5,028 nt of DNA from an uncultured Burkholderiales bacterium (GTDB taxonomy: Bacteria; Pseudomonadota; Gammaproteobacteria; Burkholderiales; Burkholderiaceae_C): assembly GCA_903887655.1 (NCBI GenBank), contig CAISQQ010000175.1, positions 1 through 5,028 of the forward strand, given 5' to 3'. This document shows, one piece after another, positions 1 through 5,028 of this stretch; position 1 is the stretch's first letter, and every line of letters starts with the position of its first letter. Below the pieces are notes generated by a model, which was not told the origin of the DNA, ran no database searches, and saw only the letters and a list, made by a program, of their open reading frames with translations. The translations under genes and the position numbers were made by a program.

Positions 1-449
1 CGTTTGTCGAACGCTCCCGTCTCTTGGGCAGTGTCGCCCAGTCGCCGCCCATCGATCAGTTTTTCACTGAAAAATTTCTGCGCGAAGACACCATGGGCAA
101 CAAAGAGTATTTGTTTGACTTGGCACCGGCCTTTATCAATGTGTTCGATGGCGCTCAAACGATCGATGACTTGGCACGGTTGCTCCCACCGATGTCGCTC
201 AAGACGATGGGTTTGATGGGCAAGACCACACCGCCCATGTTGGTGGTGGGGGGTGTGAAAGACACCCAAGTGCCGATCGTGGATTTGGAGCTTTTGATGC
301 GTTCAGGGGATGTGCCCAAAGAGTCTTGGATCAACCCGGTGGGAGGGCATCTGGGGCGCGAGGCCAAGGGTTGGACCGATCCTGTGATTTTCTCAAAAGT
401 GATTGTGCCTTGGGAGCTTCGACTCATTGAGAATTCATACAAAAAGTAA
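1..449 (+). CDS. Alpha/beta-hydrolase family protein, C-terminal part (5' end outside window)
   Basis: The reading frame is open from the left edge (first full codon at 3) to a TAA at 447-449, giving 148 visible residues. The true start lies upstream; a TTG at 24 has no case as a start because the frame continues before it. The end of the chain fits the closing section of an alpha/beta-hydrolase fold: a hydrophobic strand (PPMLVVGG, about visible residues 77-84) leads into GVKDTQVP, whose Asp (about 87) is a candidate catalytic acid. GGHLGR follows, with His (about 116) as candidate catalytic base. The segment between (about 10-75), rich in Phe and Leu, may be part of a cap. The nucleophile-elbow Ser or Cys would lie upstream and is not visible. 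Esterase, amide hydrolase or C-C hydrolase activity cannot be separated. The fold call is fairly secure; the substrate is unknown. It converges on the monooxygenase gene. Confidence 0.72.
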   Translation, partial: FVERSRLLGSVAQSPPIDQFFTEKFLREDTMGNKEYLFDLAPAFINVFDGAQTIDDLARLLPPMSLKTMGLMGKTTPPMLVVGGVKDTQVPIVDLELLMRSGDVPKESWINPVGGHLGREAKGWTDPVIFSKVIVPWELRLIENSYKK

Positions 450-476
450 CGCCCCCGTTGTCCGGACGTCGTGATC

Positions 477-499
477 AACCCACCCCAAGGGGTGGTTCT
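477..499 (+). terminator. Candidate terminator hairpin between convergent genes
   Basis: CCACCCC (480-486) and GGGGTGG (489-495) are a perfect 7-bp inverted repeat around AA; the closing C-G pair would probably open to give a 4-base loop. Flanking AA (477-478) and TT (496-497) can extend the stem past one bulged C. A weak T-containing tail (TTCTTGT) follows on the + strand. The site is 27 bases after the hydrolase stop and about 45 bases beyond the monooxygenase stop on the other strand, so it could serve both genes. The poor U-tract on either strand keeps confidence moderate. Confidence 0.42.
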
Positions 500-544
500 T
501 GTCAACCCGAGAGCGGTGAGGGTCTCAAGTGTGGAATGGTGAGA

Positions 545-1732
545 TCAGACCTCGACGGCTTCCACGTTGTAGCGAAACAGCCAATCGTAACGCTCTTTCA
601 CTTTTTCTTCTTGCCACTCCGAGCTCACGTAGGCTTGAGCGCCTTGGGCGTCGGCCAACGCGGGGTTGTGAAAACGCTTGGCATTGGCATTGGAGCCATT
701 GACCACCCGCTCAGTGCGCTCGAGCCTGAGCGCTTCGTACCGCTCGAGGGCTTTTGGGATGGCATTGGCGTATTTCTCAATGCACCGGGCCAAAATGTAC
801 CCGTCCTCCAAGGCCATGCCTGCGCCTTGCGCTAAAAAAGGCAGCATGGGGTGACAAGCGTCACCCAGCAAGGTGATGCTCCCTCGCGTCCAGCTCGGCA
901 TGGGGTCTCTGAGCTTCAATACCCATTTGTAAGGCGTGTCGATGGCCTTGATGAGGGTTTGGATATCGGGATGCCAACCGACAAAGTCGTTGAGACATTC
1001 CTCGGTGCTGCCCTTTTCAGACCACGACTCGATGTCCCAGCGTTGCCCTTCAATGGCGCCGACAAAATTCATGAGTGCGCCATTTTTAAGCGGGTATTGA
1101 ACCACATGAGCCCCAGGTCCCACCCAATTGGTGGCCACTTTTTCAAGCATATGGGAGGGCAATTTCCGGGTGTCAATCACGCCTCTCCAGGCCATGATCC
1201 CTGACGGTCTTGCTTCGTGCCTGCCAAACAGACTGGCTCGTATGGCGGAATGAACCCCGTCGGCCCCGACCAACAGATCGCACTCGTGACCTGAGCCATT
1301 GTCAAACTCAATGCCCACGCGTGGCCCGTTTTGTGTGGCCGATTTGACCTTGGCGTTCAAGACGATGGCGCCGGGCTTTAAGCGCAGGACCTCTTGCTGC
1401 AGGATTTTTTGCAAATCGGCTCGGTGCATGGTGAGATAGGGAAAGCCATAGAGCTCAATGGCCAGGGTGCCCAGATCAAACAAGGGCCAACGCTCACCCG
1501 TGTTCCAAAGCCGCACGTTTTTACCCTCAGTGGGGGTGGTGTACTGACCCAGTATCTTCTCAAGTCCCAAGTGGTAGAGAACGCCCACCGCATTGGGACC
1601 CAACTGAACGCCAGCGCCGAGCTCTTTCAATTCGCTGGCTTGTTCAAAAACGGTGACGTCAAAGCCCCGTTTGATGAAGGACAAGGCCGCCGTCAGTCCC
1701 CCAAGGCCCGCCCCCACAATCGCAATCTTCAT
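545..1732 (-). CDS. FAD-dependent aromatic-ring monooxygenase (salicylate hydroxylase-like)
   Basis: This 395-residue protein is a complete class A flavoprotein hydroxylase (FAD_binding_3 family). Such enzymes use NAD(P)H and O2 in the cytoplasm to hydroxylate an aromatic ring. Visible hallmarks in order are: the Rossmann GAGLGG at 7-12 after a beta strand, with E30 ending the second strand (FAD ribose contact); LGAGVQLGPNA at 38-48; HRADL at 103-107; the DG motif DLLVGADGVHSAIR at 152-165; and the GD motif LGDACHP at 289-295, followed by QGAGMALEDG to 311. The length matches salicylate 1-monooxygenase, 3-hydroxybenzoate 6-hydroxylase and 6-hydroxynicotinate 3-monooxygenase relatives, and the substrate cannot be chosen among them. 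I chose the ATG at 1732 because the Rossmann strand starts at once and GAGAG lies five bases upstream; an in-frame ATG at 1786 would add 18 residues with no family character. It is transcribed alone, divergent from the receptor gene at 2086. Confidence 0.9.
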   Translation of the reverse strand: MKIAIVGAGLGGLTAALSFIKRGFDVTVFEQASELKELGAGVQLGPNAVGVLYHLGLEKILGQYTTPTEGKNVRLWNTGERWPLFDLGTLAIELYGFPYLTMHRADLQKILQQEVLRLKPGAIVLNAKVKSATQNGPRVGIEFDNGSGHECDLLVGADGVHSAIRASLFGRHEARPSGIMAWRGVIDTRKLPSHMLEKVATNWVGPGAHVVQYPLKNGALMNFVGAIEGQRWDIESWSEKGSTEECLNDFVGWHPDIQTLIKAIDTPYKWVLKLRDPMPSWTRGSITLLGDACHPMLPFLAQGAGMALEDGYILARCIEKYANAIPKALERYEALRLERTERVVNGSNANAKRFHNPALADAQGAQAYVSSEWQEEKVKERYDWLFRYNVEAVEV

Positions 1733-1737
1733 AGTGA

Positions 1738-1742
1738 CTCTC
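1738..1742 (-). promoter_or_regulatory. Ribosome binding site of the monooxygenase gene
   Basis: GAGAG on the - strand lies five bases before the ATG at 1732. It supports that start over the upstream in-frame ATG at 1786. Confidence 0.5.
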
Positions 1743-1789
1743 AGTGCTGGTGATTCATGATGCGCCAACTCACGCGTGGCGTGCAAAGG

Positions 1790-1843
1790 CAGGTGTTGAA
1801 CAATTCAAAAAGGAAGGGGATTCATTCCTGACTCCAACACCTG
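1790..1843. repeat. Spaced 9-bp inverted repeat, possible operator or leader stem
   Basis: CAGGTGTTG (1790-1798) and CAACACCTG (1835-1843) are exact reverse complements, with centres about 45 bases apart. The inner edge of the left arm overlaps a smaller palindrome, TTGAA-CAA-TTCAA (1796-1808). The right arm lies just downstream of a -10-like element for the monooxygenase. It could be two operator half-sites, or a stem-loop in the monooxygenase leader. The repeat is plain in the sequence; the regulatory role is inferred. Confidence 0.4.
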
Positions 1844-1845
1844 AC

Positions 1846-1851
1846 ATTATC
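1846..1851 (-). promoter_or_regulatory. Possible -10 element for the monooxygenase
   Basis: GATAAT on the - strand matches the sigma-70 -10 consensus at five of six bases. The hexamer 17 bases upstream (AACTCT) is a poor -35, so if this promoter is used it may need an activator. Transcription would start near 1839, inside the right arm of the spaced inverted repeat. Confidence 0.25.
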
Positions 1852-1895
1852 CTTCAAAGAAAAAATGCAGAGTTTTGGTTTCATGGTTTGTCCTA

Positions 1896-1924
1896 TGGTC
1901 ATTGAGCTCTTTTCTTGCTGTACT
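1896..1924 (+). promoter_or_regulatory. Weak candidate promoter for the LivJ-type receptor gene
   Basis: TGGTCA (1896-1901) and TGTACT (1919-1924) each match the sigma-70 consensus at four of six bases, are 17 bases apart, and the -10 carries an extended TG. A transcript from here would begin near 1931 and include the hairpin at 1951-1968. Another poor candidate, TATCTT at 2055-2060, would give a very short leader. Neither is strong. Confidence 0.2.
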
Positions 1925-1950
1925 CTCATCTTGACTTGGCATCCAGCCCG

Positions 1951-1968
1951 ACTGGGGCAAACCCCAGT
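1951..1968 (+). repeat. Perfect 7-bp hairpin in the probable leader of the receptor gene
   Basis: ACTGGGG (1951-1957) and CCCCAGT (1962-1968) flank the tetraloop CAAA. Beyond a G/G mismatch, CC (1948-1949) and GG (1970-1971) can also pair. The downstream stretch TTGTCGTGTT is only modestly T-rich, so an intrinsic terminator or attenuator is possible but not shown. It lies about 117 bases before the receptor start. Confidence 0.4.
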
Positions 1969-2073
1969 GGGTTGTCGTGTTGATTGATGGATTTTTTGGC
2001 CGTTGAAACGTCTCAATGCGTGGCCTCACCGCTTAAAAGTCACGAGTTCTTTGTTATCTTTTTCATGTTCGAT

Positions 2074-2079
2074 AGGGAG
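2074..2079 (+). promoter_or_regulatory. Strong ribosome binding site that fixes the receptor start
   Basis: AGGGAG ends six bases before the ATG at 2086. The earlier in-frame starts (1984, 1987, 2065) lie upstream of it, and the ATG at 2080 overlaps or abuts it, so 2086 is favoured. Confidence 0.65.
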
Positions 2080-2085
2080 ATGGTC

Positions 2086-3288
2086 ATGGGTTTATCGCGT
2101 CGTCTAGCAGTCTTGTCTTGTGGCGTGGCCTTGCTCACGGGTCTTTCAGCGTGGGGGCAAACAGGAACTCCCATTCGCATTGGCAGCACCTTGGCGTTAA
2201 CGGGTCCGTTCAGTGCCACCACGGCCATGCAAAAATTAGCCGGCGAGATCTTTGTCGAGCAACTCAATAAGCGCGGGGGGCTTTTGGGCAGGCCCGTCGA
2301 ATGGGTCTTGAAGGACGACCAATCCAAGCCAGAGCTCACGCGTGCCTTGTATGAAAAATTGATCACCGACGACAAGGTTGACTTGGTGATTGGGCCCTAC
2401 GGAACTGGCGCCATTTTGTCGGCCATGGGGGTTGCGCAGCGATTCAACAAAATCATTTTGCACAACACCTTTGGTTTGCCCGCGCAGGCCAAATACGACT
2501 TGCAATTTTCGGTCTCGGGCGGTGCCTATGAAATCGAAAAGGTCTGGCCCAAATTGGTGTTTGACTCACTCGCCAATACCCCCAAGAAAATCAAAAAAGT
2601 CGCCATTGTGACGAGCAAATTCCCGTCGGCTTTTTTTGTCTCACAAGGTGCCCGTGAAGAGCTCAAGCGGCGAGGCTTGGAAGAGAGCATCTACCTCGAC
2701 TGGGAGTTTGGTAACCGTGACTTTGCCTCCATTGCGGCCAGGGTCAAAGACAGCAACCCGGACTTTTTGTGGATCGGAGGTCTGGGGGCTGAAGGCAACT
2801 TTTTGATCGATGCGATGAAAAAGATTGATTACTCGCCGCCCTTGAGTTTTGTGACGTTTCCGGCTCCTAGCCTCATGACCAAGTCGCCCAACGGCGAGGG
2901 CGTTTTGGCGCTCACCGTCTTTGAAGAACACCCCCCGTTTTCCACCAACCCTGTGGCGGCGAGCTTCATGGCGGCTTTTCATGAAAAAGGCAAAGCACAA
3001 AATCTGGCCGACCCCAGTGTGGACTTGATGGCTTCGGTGGCCTATGCCACGTGGCAAACACTAGAAGCGGCTGTGAACGCCACCAAAAGCCTGGACGATA
3101 AAACCCTGGCGAGCTGGATCAAAAAGGCCCAAGTCGACACCATCATTGGCAAAATGCGCTGGGACGGCACCAACAACTTCATGAATGGCGACGATTTGTA
3201 CAAGATCAAACAAGTTCAAGGTGGCAAATGGGTGGTGATTTGGCCCAAAGAGTTTGGTGCTCCTGGGGCCAAATTGGTCACGCCTTGA
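2086..3288 (+). CDS. LivJ-type ABC transporter substrate-binding protein
   Basis: This 400-residue protein is a periplasmic receptor of the branched-chain amino acid (Peripla_BP_6) family. It would bind a small solute and deliver it to an ABC importer in the inner membrane. It begins with a typical signal peptide: Arg at 5-6, a hydrophobic core at about 8-20, and likely cleavage after AWG near 24. The mature part opens with IRIGSTLALTGPFSA (30-44), then NKRGGLLGRPVEWVLKDD (61-78) and a strand plus loop VDLVIGPYGTG (98-108), the usual signature of lobe 1. KKVAIVTS (170-177) and DFLWIGGLG (226-234) mark later strands. The mature chain has no cysteine. No LivHMGF partner genes are in the window, so it is an orphan here. 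Relatives bind amino acids, amides or aromatic acids, and the ligand cannot be read from sequence. The start follows from the ribosome site at 2074-2079. Confidence 0.88.
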   Translation: MGLSRRLAVLSCGVALLTGLSAWGQTGTPIRIGSTLALTGPFSATTAMQKLAGEIFVEQLNKRGGLLGRPVEWVLKDDQSKPELTRALYEKLITDDKVDLVIGPYGTGAILSAMGVAQRFNKIILHNTFGLPAQAKYDLQFSVSGGAYEIEKVWPKLVFDSLANTPKKIKKVAIVTSKFPSAFFVSQGAREELKRRGLEESIYLDWEFGNRDFASIAARVKDSNPDFLWIGGLGAEGNFLIDAMKKIDYSPPLSFVTFPAPSLMTKSPNGEGVLALTVFEEHPPFSTNPVAASFMAAFHEKGKAQNLADPSVDLMASVAYATWQTLEAAVNATKSLDDKTLASWIKKAQVDTIIGKMRWDGTNNFMNGDDLYKIKQVQGGKWVVIWPKEFGAPGAKLVTP

Positions 3289-3398
3289 CGACTCATTGGA
3301 GCCCTCGAGACGATCCACTCAACGACCAGCCTTCCTCGTTTTTCAAACACGACTGGGGTCTTTGGTCGCTCTAATGATGCTGTAAGCCAAAAAATCAA
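3289..3398. other. Convergent gap without a clear terminator
   Basis: This 110-base gap lies between the 3' ends of the two receptor genes. It holds only a 6-bp inverted repeat (CGACCA 3323-3328, TGGTCG 3363-3368) with a 34-base loop, and a T-run on the - strand just after the Bug stop. No compact GC-rich hairpin with a U-tract was found for either gene. Confidence 0.5.
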
Positions 3399-4451
3399 TC
3401 AATCCAAATTGATATTGGCTTTCTTGACAATGGGTCCCCAAGTGGCGATATCGCTTGCAATTTGTTCGCTGAATTGCTCCGGTGTGTTGCCCGATGGTTC
3501 AATGCCCAAAACGGCCAGTCGCTCTTTGACCGTGGGATTTTGTAAGACTTTGACCATCTCGGTTTGAAGCTTGTCAACGATGGCTTTTGGGGTGCTAGGC
3601 GGTGCAAAGATACCAATCCACGTCGAGAGCACAAATCCAGGCACCCCTGACTCCACAAAGGTGGGTGTATCGGGCAAAGTCGCCAGCCGCTTGGCACTGG
3701 TCACCCCAATGGCGTTGAGCTTGCCCGTTTTGATGTACTGCTGAACGGTGGCCAAGGTGGTGAAAACCATGGGGATTTGACCGCCCAGGGCGTCAATGGT
3801 GGCTTGACCGCCGCCTTTGTAGGCGATGTGCTCCATGTTGACATTGGTTCTTGATTTGAAGAGCTCACCGGCCAGGTGTGGTGTTGAGCCCAGCCCCGAG
3901 CTGCCAAACGGAAAATGGGCGTCTTTTTGTTTGGAGAGGTCAATGAGTTGAGCAATGCTCTTGGCTTCAAAGCCCGGGTGAGCGGCCAAGACCATGGCCG
4001 AGTCACCGATCTTGGTGACCGCGGCGAGATCCTTGAGCACATTGAAAGGCGGTTTAGAGACCATCATCGGGTAAGTGATCAAGGTGCCATCAAAGCCCAG
4101 CAGCAAGGTGTAACCATCGGGCGCTGCGCTGGAGACCGCCAGGGTGCCAATCACGCCTGAGGCGCCGGGTTTGTTCTCAATCACGATGCTTTGACCCAAA
4201 CGCGTGCCCAGGGCTTCACTGATGGCCCGCGCTCCCGAGTCGGCAAAGCCACCGGGTGAATAGGGGACGATGATTTTGAGGGGTTTATTGGGGAAACTGG
4301 CGGGCGTGTTTTGAGCCAGAGCGAGCCTGGGCGGCGTGATCGCCAAAAACAGCAAGGCCAGCACAATCGAGCAGCCTTTTAGACGACTTCCACTGAAAAG
4401 ACGTTCGATGGCAAGAGACTCGGGTGGATGAAGCGGGGTGCGAGTGGTCAT
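3399..4451 (-). CDS. Bug/TctC-family periplasmic solute-binding protein
   Basis: This 350-residue protein belongs to the Bug (TctC, tripartite tricarboxylate transporter receptor) family of periplasmic proteins that bind carboxylates and other small solutes. Family marks are FPNKPLKIIVPYSPGG (53-68), the loop PGGFADSGAR (66-75), IENKPGASGVIGT (91-103), PDGYTLLLG (111-119), YKGGGQATIDALGGQ (211-225) and LPDTPTFVESGVPG (259-272) followed by W278 and FAP (282-284). The signal sequence is unusual: about 27 residues precede the hydrophobic core (about 27-38), with likely cleavage after LALA at 46. No later ATG occurs before the core, so the ATG at 4451 is kept; a weak AAGG lies seven bases upstream. 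TctA/TctB membrane partners are absent, as is common for Bug proteins in Burkholderiales. The ligand is unknown. Confidence 0.9.
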   Translation of the reverse strand: MTTRTPLHPPESLAIERLFSGSRLKGCSIVLALLFLAITPPRLALAQNTPASFPNKPLKIIVPYSPGGFADSGARAISEALGTRLGQSIVIENKPGASGVIGTLAVSSAAPDGYTLLLGFDGTLITYPMMVSKPPFNVLKDLAAVTKIGDSAMVLAAHPGFEAKSIAQLIDLSKQKDAHFPFGSSGLGSTPHLAGELFKSRTNVNMEHIAYKGGGQATIDALGGQIPMVFTTLATVQQYIKTGKLNAIGVTSAKRLATLPDTPTFVESGVPGFVLSTWIGIFAPPSTPKAIVDKLQTEMVKVLQNPTVKERLAVLGIEPSGNTPEQFSEQIASDIATWGPIVKKANINLD

Positions 4452-4587
4452 GGGGAAGCCTTAAAAGGAAGGGATACTGAAAGGGGGATGATGGGCGAGC
4501 CATGAATCGGGTGCGATGAGGGCCCAAAGCGGATAAGCTATTGTCAAACTCAAAAGAAGCCACGTTAACTGGTGTTTAGCCTAAGGG

Positions 4588-4604
4588 TGGGGTCTAGGAC
4601 CCCA
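4588..4604. repeat. Perfect 7-bp hairpin, TGGGGTC-TAG-GACCCCA
   Basis: The arms at 4588-4594 and 4598-4604 pair fully around a three-base loop. There is no T-run on either strand, so it does not look like an intrinsic terminator. Its right arm overlaps the left arm of the next inverted repeat at 4601-4607, so the two structures would compete. Confidence 0.45.
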
Positions 4605-4637
4605 GAGCTCAAGTCCATAAGGAAATAAGTCTCTGGG
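4601..4637. repeat. 7-bp inverted repeat CCCAGAG / CTCTGGG
   Basis: CCCAGAG (4601-4607) and CTCTGGG (4631-4637) are exact reverse complements across 23 bases. The left arm shares four bases with the hairpin at 4588-4604, and the right arm runs into the tandem GGCCCCAA repeat. Confidence 0.4.
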
Positions 4638-4655
4638 CCCCAAGGCCCCAAGGCC
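4636..4655. repeat. Short tandem repeat of GGCCCCAA, two and a half copies
   Basis: Two exact copies (4636-4643, 4644-4651) are followed by GGCC (4652-4655). The last part also forms the left arm of the stem-loop at 4650-4679, so repeat number could affect that structure. Confidence 0.5.
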
Positions 4656-4679
4656 GTCAGTCTCGGCACTGAAGGCCTT
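4650..4679. repeat. Stem-loop of 11 base pairs upstream of the DUF2721 gene
   Basis: AAGGCC (4650-4655) pairs with GGCCTT (4674-4679). After one G/A mismatch, TCAGT (4657-4661) pairs with ACTGA (4668-4672) around a six-base loop, CTCGGC. It is the longest stem in the window. AAAATG follows on the + strand and GGGG on the - strand, so neither direction has a terminator U-tract. It ends 41 bases before the DUF2721 start and could be an operator or an mRNA leader structure. Confidence 0.5.
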
Positions 4680-4701
4680 AAAATGAGATGTGTATTGCGA
4701 T

Positions 4702-4712
4702 TGATATAAGGA
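4702..4712 (+). promoter_or_regulatory. Ribosome site overlapping a possible extended -10 of the DUF2721 gene
   Basis: AAGGA (4708-4712) lies eight bases before the ATG at 4721 and supports that start over the in-frame ATG at 4727. The same bases overlap TGATATAAG (4702-4710), which resembles an extended -10. Use as a promoter would put the transcript start near 4717 and remove the ribosome site, so the two readings conflict; the ribosome-site reading is preferred. Confidence 0.45.
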
Positions 4713-4720
4713 ACAGCGCC

Positions 4721-5028
4721 ATGGACATGACGATCATTTCTGAGGCGATCCACTTGGCCACAGCCCCGGTGTTTTTGCTCACTGGGGTGGCGGGTATTTT
4801 GAATGCCTTGGGCAACCGTCTGGGTCGCGTGATCGATCGAGCTCGTCGAATTGAAAACATGATTGAAGACTTGCCCCATCCGGACGCACACGCTTTGATA
4901 AAGATTGAGCGCTTTTACAGTGAGCTCGAAGCCTTGGAGTACCGCAAGCGCATCATCAATATTGCCACCGCTTTTTTGGTCTTGTGTGCCGTTCTCATTG
5001 CTTTGACCGTGATTGAGCTTTTTTTCTC
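4721..5028 (+). CDS. DUF2721 family membrane protein, N-terminal part (3' end outside window)
   Basis: The frame runs from ATG 4721 to the right edge without a stop, giving 102 residues. A hydrophobic segment at about 9-30 is followed by a basic stretch (NRLGRVIDRARRIENMI, 32-48), a charged helical region at about 55-77 that may be a short coiled coil, and a second membrane segment at about 78-100. This order, with an Arg/Asp-rich R-x-x-x-V-I-D-R-A-R motif just after the first membrane helix, fits the DUF2721 family, whose members are small inner-membrane proteins of about 130-160 residues with no established function. A further membrane segment is expected beyond the edge. The next in-frame ATG (4727) is less well spaced from the AAGGA. 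It is divergent from the Bug gene, and nothing here ties it functionally to its neighbours. Confidence 0.8.
   Translation, partial: MDMTIISEAIHLATAPVFLLTGVAGILNALGNRLGRVIDRARRIENMIEDLPHPDAHALIKIERFYSELEALEYRKRIINIATAFLVLCAVLIALTVIELFF

Larger units (their letters stand above)
1733..2085. other. Divergent intergenic region (353 bases) with regulatory-looking repeats
   Basis: This gap separates the monooxygenase (-) from the LivJ-type receptor gene (+) and must hold both promoters. It contains a 9-bp spaced inverted repeat (1790-1798 and 1835-1843), a short palindrome TTGAA-N3-TTCAA (1796-1808), and a 7-bp hairpin (1951-1968). Small open frames on the - strand (60-64 codons between 1822 and 2029) lack family features and good ribosome sites, so I do not call them genes. 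No regulator gene, tRNA or recognisable riboswitch was seen. Confidence 0.7.
4452..4720. other. Divergent intergenic region between Bug and DUF2721 genes
   Basis: This 269-base gap must carry both promoters. On the - strand a perfect TTGACA (4542-4547) could be a -35 for the Bug gene, but no credible -10 sits 16-18 bases downstream. The right half (4588-4679) is packed with inverted repeats and a short tandem repeat. No gene was found in it. Confidence 0.55.

Noticed and set aside
458..835. Open frame of 125 codons on the + strand, antisense to the 3' part of the monooxygenase
   Set aside because: It lies mostly opposite a clearly conserved flavoprotein gene, has no recognisable family features, and its translation looks like a shadow frame.
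1822..2029. Small - strand frames (60-64 codons) in the divergent gap
   Set aside because: No family motif, no convincing ribosome site, and they overlap the likely promoter and leader of the receptor gene.
2119..2124. Cysteine near the N-terminus of the LivJ-type receptor as a possible lipobox
   Set aside because: The Cys (residue 12) sits too early, inside the hydrophobic core rather than after it, and a normal signal cleavage site is seen near residue 24.
1949..3358. Shared 9-mer CGACTGGGG at 1949-1957 and 3350-3358
   Set aside because: Many 9-base matches are expected by chance in 5 kb, and the flanks differ.
3323..3368. Inverted repeat CGACCA / TGGTCG as a terminator between the receptor genes
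   Set aside because: Only six base pairs with a 34-base loop and no U-tract; likely chance.
4542..4547. Perfect TTGACA on the - strand as the -35 of the Bug gene
   Set aside because: The hexamers 16-18 bases downstream are GC-rich and do not resemble a -10, so no promoter is called.
4565..4891. Open frame of 108 codons on the - strand across the hairpin cluster and DUF2721 start
   Set aside because: It is antisense to a recognisable membrane protein and reads through the repeats without any domain-like pattern.

Overview
The window looks like a chromosomal accessory or metabolic stretch from a betaproteobacterium of order Burkholderiales, probably Comamonadaceae-like. The main reason is a Bug/TctC-type periplasmic receptor, a family greatly expanded in that group. 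It sits near a LivJ-type receptor and a class A flavin hydroxylase, and the GC content is moderate. The taxonomic call is inference from gene content; no rRNA or other marker gene is present.

Layout from left to right: (1) 1-449 (+), the C-terminal part of an alpha/beta-hydrolase that starts outside the window. (2) 450-544, a short convergent gap with a compact GC-rich hairpin. (3) 545-1732 (-), a complete FAD-dependent aromatic-ring monooxygenase of the salicylate-hydroxylase type. (4) 1733-2085, a 353-base divergent intergenic region with several inverted repeats and weak promoter-like elements. (5) 2086-3288 (+), a complete LivJ-type ABC transporter substrate-binding protein with a signal peptide. 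(6) 3289-3398, a convergent gap with no convincing terminator. (7) 3399-4451 (-), a complete Bug/TctC-family solute-binding protein. (8) 4452-4720, a divergent intergenic region with a dense cluster of inverted repeats and a short tandem repeat. (9) 4721-5028 (+), the N-terminal part of a DUF2721 membrane protein that runs off the right edge.

The five genes alternate strictly in strand, so no two neighbours form an operon here. Two solute receptors from unrelated transporter classes lie near a ring hydroxylase and a hydrolase, which is compatible with uptake and degradation of an aromatic or carboxylic acid. Neither receptor has its membrane or ATPase partners in the window, and no substrate can be read from sequence. 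I see no phage, IS, CRISPR, RNA gene or defence system, and no convincing new multi-gene system. The most notable non-coding signals are the hairpin cluster at 4588-4679 and the inverted repeats at 1790-1843 and 1951-1968.
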